In this document: one piece after another, positions 58,310-64,000 of the stretch | Layout: the number at the start of each line of letters is the position of its first letter | Numbering within the stretch: the first letter of the stretch is position 1 | Assembly: GCA_047777475.1 (NCBI GenBank) | Contig: JBKEET010000004.1 | Location: 85,915-149,914, forward strand | Direction: 5' to 3' | Length of the DNA: 64,000 nucleotides | DNA from: Sutterella sp047777475 | GTDB taxonomy: Bacteria > Pseudomonadota > Gammaproteobacteria > Burkholderiales > Burkholderiaceae_F | Notes under the pieces: generated by a model | What the model was told of the DNA's origin: nothing | What the model saw: only the letters and a program-made list of their open reading frames with translations | The model's database searches: none | Translations under genes and position numbers: made by a program

Positions 58310-58792
58310 ATGAACTCTAAGCAGAAAAAAATCGTTTTGATCGGTGCCGCCGCCGTGGCCATTGCCGTCGGCATCGGGCTTGGCCTCAGGGCTTTCAGCG
58401 ACAACCTCGTGTTCTTCTTCTCGCCCACGCAGGTCGCTGCGCACGAAGTGCCGGAAGGCCGCACCTTCCGCATCGGCGGCCTCGTCGAGAGGGGCTCGGT
58501 CAAGCACCTTGACGACGGCGTGACGATCAGCTTCGTCGTCACCGACACCGCCCATTCGGTGAACTGCATCTACCGCGGCGTGCTGCCCGACCTCTTCGGC
58601 GAAGGGCAGGGCGTCGTGGCACAGGGCACGCTCGATGAAAAGGGCAATTTCAAAGCTTCGCAGGTCCTTGCCAAGCACGACGAGAACTACATGCCGCCCG
58701 AGGCCGCCAAGGCGCTCGACGATGCGCACAAGAAGGGCTACGAGGCGATGAAGAACGGCGAGCCGATGCCCAAGCACACGGTGCAGAAGTAA
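58310..58792 (+). CDS. ccmE: CcmE, periplasmic haem chaperone
   Basis: This 160-residue protein has an N-terminal membrane anchor (IVLIGAAAVAIAVGIGLGL), an OB-fold and the haem-binding motif LAKHDENYMPPE, with the covalent His near residue 124 and the following Tyr. It carries haem from CcmC to CcmF/H. A flexible polar tail follows, as in other CcmE proteins. It starts four bases after ccmD. Confidence 0.96.
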   Translation: MNSKQKKIVLIGAAAVAIAVGIGLGLRAFSDNLVFFFSPTQVAAHEVPEGRTFRIGGLVERGSVKHLDDGVTISFVVTDTAHSVNCIYRGVLPDLFGEGQGVVAQGTLDEKGNFKASQVLAKHDENYMPPEAAKALDDAHKKGYEAMKNGEPMPKHTVQK

Positions 58793-58912
58793 GCCTTTAA
58801 GCCTCAAACCGCTTTCGGACGGCGCGGCGCGTTCCTCGAGGGGGCGCGCGGCGCCGGACGCTTTCAAGGCCGCGGCGCTCCCTCGCCGCCGCGGGATAAC
58901 CGGAGATCTCAA

Positions 58913-60880
58913 GTGATACCAGAAATCGGCCACTTTGCCTTGATACTGTGCCTTGCGCTCAGCATCGTGCAGGGCGTGCTGCCGCTCGTGGGCGCCGCCA
59001 AGGGCGACCGCGCGCTGATGGCAGTCGCGCGCCCCGCCGCACTCGGCAATGCGTTTTTCGGCACGGTGGCTTTCGCCTGCCTGGCCTATTCGTTCCTCGT
59101 TTCGGACTTCAGCGTCCTCAACGTGGCCAACAACTCCAACTCCATGCTGCCGTGGTACTACAAGTTCGCGGCAACCTGGGGCAGCCATGAGGGCTCGATC
59201 CTCTTCTGGGCCGTCACCCTCGGCTGGTGGACCGCGGCCGTGGTGCTCGCCGGCAAGCGTCTCCCCGAAGAGCTCATGTCCCGCGTCACGGCCGTCCTCG
59301 GCCTCGTGAGCATGGGGCTTTTCCTCTTCATGCTGCTCACGTCCAATCCGTTCCTTCGCCTTTTCCCGGCGCCGGCGGAAGGCGCGGATCTCAATCCGCT
59401 GCTGCAGGACCCGGGCATGGTGATTCACCCGCCGATGCTCTATCTCGGCTACGTGGGCTTTTCGGTGCCGTTCGCGTTCTCGATCGCCGCGCTCATTTCG
59501 GGCCGGCTCGACGCGGCCTGGGCGCGCTGGATGCGCCCCTGGGCGACGGGCGCGTGGGTGCTCCTGACGCTCGGCAATGCGCTCGGCAGCTACTGGTCGT
59601 ACTACGAACTGGGCTGGGGCGGCTGGTGGGCCTGGGACCCGGTTGAAAACTCGTCCTTCATGCCCTGGCTCACGGGCACGGCGCTCATCCATTCGCTCGC
59701 CGTCACCGAAAAGCGCGGCTGCTTCCGCATCTGGACGGTGCTGCTCGCGATCCTGACGTTCTCGCTCTCGCTGCTCGGCACCTTCATCGTGCGCTCGGGC
59801 ATCATCACCTCGGTGCACGCCTTTGCGAGCGACCCGGACCGCGGACTCTTCATCCTCGGCTTCCTGATCCTCGTGATCGGCCTCTCGTTCCTGCTCTTTG
59901 CGTGGCGCGCCCCGTCGGTGGGCATCGGCGCCGACTTCTCGATGATCTCGCGCGAGTCGATGCTCCTCGTCAACAACGTGCTCCTCGTCGTCGCGATGGG
60001 CGCGGTGCTGCTCGGCACGCTTTACCCGCTCGCGCTCGAAGCGCTTGACGCGGGCAAGATCTCGGTCGGACCTCCTTACTTCGATGCCGTCTTCGGGCCC
60101 CTGATGCTGCCGCTCATCTTCCTCATGGGCGTCGGGCCGATCGTGCGCTGGAAGGACGCCGATCCCAAGGACCTCGCGCGCAAGCTCGCCTGGTGCCTCG
60201 TCGCCGCGATCGTGCTCGGCGCCGCCGTGCCGCTCCTCATGGGCGAGTTCGGCCACTGGGCCTTCATCGGGCTCACCGCCGCCTTCTTCGTGATCTTCGC
60301 GATCGTCGAGTCGATCCGCGAGCAGATCCGCAACGCCCCGGGCAGCTTCTTCGCGAAGCTCGCGCGCCAGCCGCGCTGGTACTGGGGCATGCAGCTCGCG
60401 CACCTCGGCGTCGCCGTCTTCATCATCGGCGTGGCGCTCGTGAAGGGCTACTCGGTTGAGCGCGACGTGCGCATGTTCCCGAACGAGCAGGTCACCGTCG
60501 CGGAATACACCTTCACCTTCAACGGCACGAAGGAAATCCGCGGCCCGAACTACATCGGCGACCGCGGCGACTTCACCGTTGCCAAGAAAGGCAAGGAAAT
60601 CGGCCACCTCTATCCGGAGAAGCGCCGCTACTTCGGCTCGAGCAGCATGCCGATGACCGAAGCGGCGATCCGCCACTCGATCACGGGCGACGTCTACATT
60701 TCGATGGGCGCTCCCTCGGGCGAGAACGGCTGGGTCGTGCGCGCCTATTACAAGCCGTTCGTGACCTGGATCTGGTGGGGCGCCCTCATCATGGCGCTCG
60801 GCGGCGTCGTGGCGGCCTCGGACCGCCGCTACCGCCGCAGAAAGTCGGCGGCGAAGACTGAAGCCCTTGCGGAGGCATGA
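58913..60880 (+). CDS. ccmF: CcmF, haem lyase subunit
   Basis: The GTG at 58913 has CGGAGA upstream and gives 655 residues with about 14 membrane segments. The WWD motif WGGWWAWDPVENSSFMPWL is intact, as are flanking blocks such as GSHEGSILFW and MVIHPPMLYLGYVGFSVPF. CcmF takes haem from CcmE and attaches it to apocytochromes with CcmH. The 120 bp between ccmE and this gene holds no gene. It ends ATGA-coupled to ccmG. Confidence 0.97.
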   Translation: MIPEIGHFALILCLALSIVQGVLPLVGAAKGDRALMAVARPAALGNAFFGTVAFACLAYSFLVSDFSVLNVANNSNSMLPWYYKFAATWGSHEGSILFWAVTLGWWTAAVVLAGKRLPEELMSRVTAVLGLVSMGLFLFMLLTSNPFLRLFPAPAEGADLNPLLQDPGMVIHPPMLYLGYVGFSVPFAFSIAALISGRLDAAWARWMRPWATGAWVLLTLGNALGSYWSYYELGWGGWWAWDPVENSSFMPWLTGTALIHSLAVTEKRGCFRIWTVLLAILTFSLSLLGTFIVRSGIITSVHAFASDPDRGLFILGFLILVIGLSFLLFAWRAPSVGIGADFSMISRESMLLVNNVLLVVAMGAVLLGTLYPLALEALDAGKISVGPPYFDAVFGPLMLPLIFLMGVGPIVRWKDADPKDLARKLAWCLVAAIVLGAAVPLLMGEFGHWAFIGLTAAFFVIFAIVESIREQIRNAPGSFFAKLARQPRWYWGMQLAHLGVAVFIIGVALVKGYSVERDVRMFPNEQVTVAEYTFTFNGTKEIRGPNYIGDRGDFTVAKKGKEIGHLYPEKRRYFGSSSMPMTEAAIRHSITGDVYISMGAPSGENGWVVRAYYKPFVTWIWWGALIMALGGVVAASDRRYRRRKSAAKTEALAEA

Positions 60881-61419
60881 GAATGAAAAAGTTCAAGTAT
60901 CTGATTCCTCTCGTCATTTTCCTGGTGCTCGCGGGCTTCCTGTTCAAGGGCCTCTTCATGGATCCGCGGCAGCTCCCGAGCGTGCTCATCAACAAGCCGA
61001 TGCCGGAGTGGTCGCTGCCGACGCTCTCCGACCCGAACAAGACGTTCGGCACGGCGGACATGAAGGGCAAGGTCTGGCTCCTCAACGTCTGGGCCTCCTG
61101 GTGCGGCCCCTGCAAGCAGGAGCACCCCTACATGGTGGGCCTCAAGCGCAAGGGCCTCAAGACGCCGATCATCGGCTTCGTCTACAAGGATTCGCCCGCC
61201 GCGGCCGCGCAGATGCTCGCCGCGGGCGGCAACCCGTACGACGAGATCGTCATTGAGATGAAGAACAAGGTCGGCATCGACCTCGGCGTCACGGGCGTGC
61301 CCGAGACGTTCGTCGTCGACAAGAAGGGCGTCATCCGCGCCAAGGTGAGCTATCCGCTCCAGGACCAGATCTGGAACGAGCAGCTCAAGCCGCTCCTCGA
61401 CAAGCTGGAGGCCGAATGA
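60877..61419 (+). CDS. ccmG: CcmG/DsbE, thioredoxin-like protein
   Basis: This 180-residue protein has an N-terminal membrane anchor and a thioredoxin fold with WASWCGPCKQEHP and the cis-Pro region TGVPETFVVD. In CcmG this region binds the reduced CXXCH of apocytochromes. It keeps haem-site cysteines reduced. It starts within the ccmF stop (ATGA); an alternative ATG lies at 60883. Confidence 0.95.
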   Translation: MRMKKFKYLIPLVIFLVLAGFLFKGLFMDPRQLPSVLINKPMPEWSLPTLSDPNKTFGTADMKGKVWLLNVWASWCGPCKQEHPYMVGLKRKGLKTPIIGFVYKDSPAAAAQMLAAGGNPYDEIVIEMKNKVGIDLGVTGVPETFVVDKKGVIRAKVSYPLQDQIWNEQLKPLLDKLEAE

Positions 61420-61973
61420 TGAAGAATTCGCTAAAACTCGCCGCCTTCCTTGCCGCCTCGGCCGTCATCGCCGCGCCGGCTTTTGCGGCGCCCGCGCAGG
61501 AGCCGACGCCGGCCCAGGTGCAGGCCCAGACCCAGGCTCAGGACCAGGCCAAACCCAAGGCGCCCCGCGAGGCCGAGCCGCTTGCCTTTGACCCGATGAC
61601 GCACAAGCGCGTCGTCGAGATCTCCGAGCAGCTCCGCTGCCTCGTGTGCCAGAACCAGTCGATCGCCGACTCCAACGCCGAGCTCGCCGTCGACCTGCGC
61701 AACCAGGTGATCGAGCAGGTCAAGGCCGGCAGGACCAACAAGGAGATCATCGACTTCATGGTCGAGCGCTACGGCGATTTCGTCCTTTACAAGCCGCCCT
61801 TCAAGAGCTCGACGCTCATCCTCTGGCTCGGGCCGATTGCCCTGCTGCTGATCGGCCTCGTCGCTTTTTACGTCAACGTGCGCCGCCGCAAGCAGGAGAC
61901 GCAGAAAGTCAACCGTCCGCTCACGCCTGAGGAAAAGGCGCGCGCCGACAAGCTTCTTCAAGGCGGGGAGTAA
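61416..61973 (+). CDS. ccmH: CcmH, apocytochrome thiol reductase
   Basis: This 185-residue protein has a signal peptide, then a low-complexity Gln/Ala/Pro linker (about residues 26-50) that most CcmH proteins lack. The redox motif is LRCLVCQNQSIADSNAELA, and a single membrane segment precedes a basic tail. It works with CcmF and CcmI to present apocytochrome. Its start overlaps ccmG by four bases. Confidence 0.95.
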   Translation: MMKNSLKLAAFLAASAVIAAPAFAAPAQEPTPAQVQAQTQAQDQAKPKAPREAEPLAFDPMTHKRVVEISEQLRCLVCQNQSIADSNAELAVDLRNQVIEQVKAGRTNKEIIDFMVERYGDFVLYKPPFKSSTLILWLGPIALLLIGLVAFYVNVRRRKQETQKVNRPLTPEEKARADKLLQGGE

Positions 61974-61979
61974 GCAGCC

Positions 61980-63278
61980 ATGCAGACGATCTTTATCCTC
62001 ATCTGCGCCGCCATGGCGATTATTGCCGTAGCCTGCGTGGCGGTTCCGCTCTGGACGGGCGGGCGCCGCCGCGGCTCGGACGAAGACACCCGGCGCGCCG
62101 AAAACCTCGCGATCCTGCGCCAGCACGCCAAGGACCTTGAGCAGGCGAAGGCGGGCGGCAAGATCGACGCTGACACCTACGCCGACGCCCGCGCCGAGCT
62201 CGAGCGCCGCGTGCTCGAGGAAACATCGGAAGGCGGCTCCGGCAAGGCAGCGCCCAAGAGCAGCGGCGCCGCGCGCCGCCTCGCGGTCGTGCTCGCCGTG
62301 CTCATCCCGTGCGCGGCCGCCTTCGGCTACGCCGCGCTCGGCCGCTTCACCGCCATGGATCCCGTCTTCCTCAAGATGATGAACGACGAGACCCGGATGG
62401 CCGGCGGCCATACGATGGCCGACATGCAGCGCGCGATCGACGACCTGCGCGCCCGCGTCAAGGAGCATCCGGACGACGTCAACGGCTGGTACCTGCTCGC
62501 GCGCACCTGCGCTTCGCTCGAGCGCTACCCGGAGGCGCTTGCCGCCTACCGTGAGCTCGACAAGCTCGTGCCGAACAACGCCGATGTCCTCGCGGACATG
62601 GCCGATATGATGGCGGCCGTGAACAACAAGACGATCGACGCCGAGGTCGAGAAGGTGCTCAAGCGCGCCCTCTCGATCGACCCGAAGCAGTGGAAGGCGC
62701 TGGCGCTTCTCGCCATCTACGAGTGGGACCGCCAGAACTACGCGGCCGCGGCCAATTACTGGGAGCGCCTCGTAGCCGCCGTTCCGCCCGACTTCCCCGA
62801 CATCGATCAGATCAAGCTCAACATCGCCGAGGCGCGCCGCCTCGCCGGACTGCCGCCCGCCCAGGGCGAGTCTGCGGCGGCCGGCAAGTCCTCCGCTGGC
62901 GTCGAAGTGCCGCCCACGCAGGCTCCCGCAGCCGAGAGCTTCGTGGCGGGCCGCGTGACGCTTTCCGAGGCGCTCGCCGACAAGGTGAAGCCTGACGATG
63001 CGGTCTTCATCTATGCGCGCCCCGTGACGGGCTCGCGCATGCCGGTCGCCTTCATCCGCATCACCGCGGCGGAGCTGCCCTATGACTTCCGCCTCACCTC
63101 CGACATGCGCATGGCCACGGGCGGCGCAAACCTCGCCGAGCTTGACGAGGTGATCATCGGAGCGCGCGTCTCGCACTCGGGCAACTTCATGCCGCAGCCC
63201 GGCGACTGCGAGGGCGAAACGGGCCCCGTGAAGGTGGGCGACGGCAATGTGAAGCTTGAGATCAGCCGCCATCGCTGA
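61980..63278 (+). CDS. ccmI: CcmI, TPR apocytochrome chaperone
   Basis: This 432-residue protein has two N-terminal membrane segments with a cytosolic leucine-zipper-like loop (NLAILRQHAKDLEQAKAGG), three to four TPR repeats (about 165-290; NGWYLLARTCASLERYPEALAAYRE is the clearest) and a C-terminal beta-rich domain with VFIYARPVTGSRMPVAF. This is the full CcmI/CycH layout. It binds apocytochrome tails and hands them to CcmFH. It is the last gene of the ccm operon. Confidence 0.93.
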   Translation: MQTIFILICAAMAIIAVACVAVPLWTGGRRRGSDEDTRRAENLAILRQHAKDLEQAKAGGKIDADTYADARAELERRVLEETSEGGSGKAAPKSSGAARRLAVVLAVLIPCAAAFGYAALGRFTAMDPVFLKMMNDETRMAGGHTMADMQRAIDDLRARVKEHPDDVNGWYLLARTCASLERYPEALAAYRELDKLVPNNADVLADMADMMAAVNNKTIDAEVEKVLKRALSIDPKQWKALALLAIYEWDRQNYAAAANYWERLVAAVPPDFPDIDQIKLNIAEARRLAGLPPAQGESAAAGKSSAGVEVPPTQAPAAESFVAGRVTLSEALADKVKPDDAVFIYARPVTGSRMPVAFIRITAAELPYDFRLTSDMRMATGGANLAELDEVIIGARVSHSGNFMPQPGDCEGETGPVKVGDGNVKLEISRHR

Positions 63279-63302
63279 GATCGGCTTTTGCCCCTAAAAA
63301 CA

Positions 63303-63335
63303 ATCGCCGCAAGGAGGAAGCTCCCTGCGGCGATT
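63303..63335. terminator. Terminator of the ccm operon
   Basis: ATCGCCGCA-a-GGAG and CTCC-c-TGCGGCGAT form a long stem followed by TTCATTT. The T run is weak, but the stem is strong and lies between two convergent genes. Confidence 0.75.
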
Positions 63336-63379
63336 TCATTTGTACCGGCGCGGCACCGTCTGCCGGCCGCGAGCGCCGT

Positions 63380-63580
63380 TCACCCGAACAGCCAGAACCA
63401 GATCTTCATCGGAATGCCGAAGATGAGCAGCCAGAGGATGATCATCGCGGCGAGCTGAAGGGCGTGGTTGGACGTGATCTCAAGCACGAGCGGGCCGACG
63501 GTGTCCCAGAGCTTGAAGAAAATCATGAAGGACAGGGCGGCCCAGATCACGCCGAAAACGATCGTAAAAAAGGTGAACAT
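63380..63580 (-). CDS. Small membrane protein of unknown function
   Basis: This 66-residue protein has two membrane segments (FTFFTIVFGVIWAALSFMIFF and LQLAAMIILWLLIFGIP, given as locations near 3-23 and 42-58) and ends in an aromatic cluster KIWFWLFG. I recognise no family. Codon use is normal for the neighbourhood, which supports it as a real gene. It is convergent with the ccm operon. Confidence 0.55.
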   Translation of the reverse strand: MFTFFTIVFGVIWAALSFMIFFKLWDTVGPLVLEITSNHALQLAAMIILWLLIFGIPMKIWFWLFG

Positions 63581-63735
63581 TTAAAAGAATCCTTTGCTCA
63601 GTCGGTTGGCCGAAACGGCTTTCCCGATTTTAGCGAAAAGCGCGGCCGCCCTGAGGGGCGCTCTGCTACACTGAGAAGCACGGCGCGCGGGCCGCAAAAG
63701 GCGCGCCGCATACAGTTTTCTGCGAGGTCTGCTTC

Positions 63736-64000
63736 ATGGCGCGCTTTACGGTGATTCTGCCTTCGGGCTCGGTGCTTCTCCGCAACGAGGAAACCGGCGA
63801 GACGCTGCGGCTGTCGCGGAAGCGGCCCGCTGCGGCTCGGCACGCTCGAGATGTCGATTGAACTCTCGCCCGCGCCCGATTCGGCGGCGCGGCAGAACGT
63901 TCGGGAGACCGCCCCCGAAGGGGCCGGCGCCGCGGCCGAAGCAGCGCATCCCGCCGCCGTTTCTGAGATGCCGGCCGCTCCCGAAGAAACGCAGGCCGCT
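63736..64000 (+). pseudogene. Unknown gene with one frameshift, running off window edge
   Basis: The ATG at 63736 follows GAGG at good spacing and encodes MARFTVILPSGSVLLRNEETG... The frame stops after about 42 codons, but removing one C from the CCC at 63826-63828 continues it through RLGTLEMSIELSPAPDSAARQ and an Ala/Glu/Pro-rich stretch to the window edge. I recognise no family in the part seen. It carries the same kind of single-base lesion as the transporter genes and iadA. Confidence 0.5.

Noticed and set aside
1..64000. CRISPR array, prophage, insertion sequence or integrase
   Set aside because: No regularly spaced repeats, transposase motifs, integrase or phage structural genes were seen; the BREX genes are the only clear defence or mobile signature.

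Overview
The window is GC-rich chromosomal DNA from an anaerobic or microaerophilic Gram-negative bacterium. The nap, ccm and flavocytochrome genes, a NarX/NarL-type pair and isolated metQ and fhs genes suggest a gut betaproteobacterium of the Sutterella/Parasutterella type. That assignment is inference from gene content; no rRNA or other phylogenetic marker is present.

Layout. 1-8.2 kb holds housekeeping genes: an M20 peptidase cut by the window edge, an AspT/YidE-type carrier, a fused Asp/Glu racemase, formate-tetrahydrofolate ligase and an orphan FixJ-type regulator. It also holds a string of stem-loops ending in a terminator (2590-2917) that looks like an unidentified structured RNA. 8.6-12.4 kb is a four-gene operon behind two Fur-box-like sites, built around a P1B ATPase with an SCA membrane motif; it resembles a ferrosome (fez) cluster. 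12.5-19.3 kb carries metQ, a cysteine-rich HxlR regulator divergent from copA (with a copZ nested in its 3' end), and a NarX/NarL-like two-component pair. 19.3-24.4 kb is a napDAGHB nitrate reductase operon on the minus strand. 24.7-35.4 kb holds an aldo/keto reductase, a MazG-like pyrophosphatase, a Zn/Cd/Pb-type ATPase with a divergent MerR regulator and a clear 19-bp-spaced operator, a frameshifted isoaspartyl dipeptidase, a YddG-like exporter and peptidase T.

35.6-49.4 kb is a complete seven-gene BREX phage-defence operon (brxE-like, brxA, brxB, brxC, pglX, pglZ, brxL) of visibly lower GC than its surroundings. Its BrxL protein has the usual AAA+ core, but the C-terminus resembles the PLD-like domain of eukaryotic MITD1 instead of a Lon protease domain. 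49.5-52.7 kb holds a lipoprotein and a polar amino acid ABC transporter whose three genes all carry single-base frameshifts. 52.9-55.8 kb encodes a periplasmic tetrahaem flavocytochrome c reductase and a LysR regulator. 55.9-63.3 kb is a full ccmABCDEFGHI cytochrome c maturation operon. A small membrane protein and a frameshifted gene running off the window finish it.

How it fits together. Ccm would mature the c-type haems of NapB and the flavocytochrome, both terminal reductases for anaerobic respiration. NapGH would pass electrons to NapAB, with the NarX/NarL-like pair as likely sensor. Three P1B ATPases (probable iron compartment, copper, zinc/cadmium/lead) make this a metal-homeostasis region. 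The two strongest candidates for under-described biology are the fez-like operon and the BREX locus with the BrxL-MIT_C fusion.
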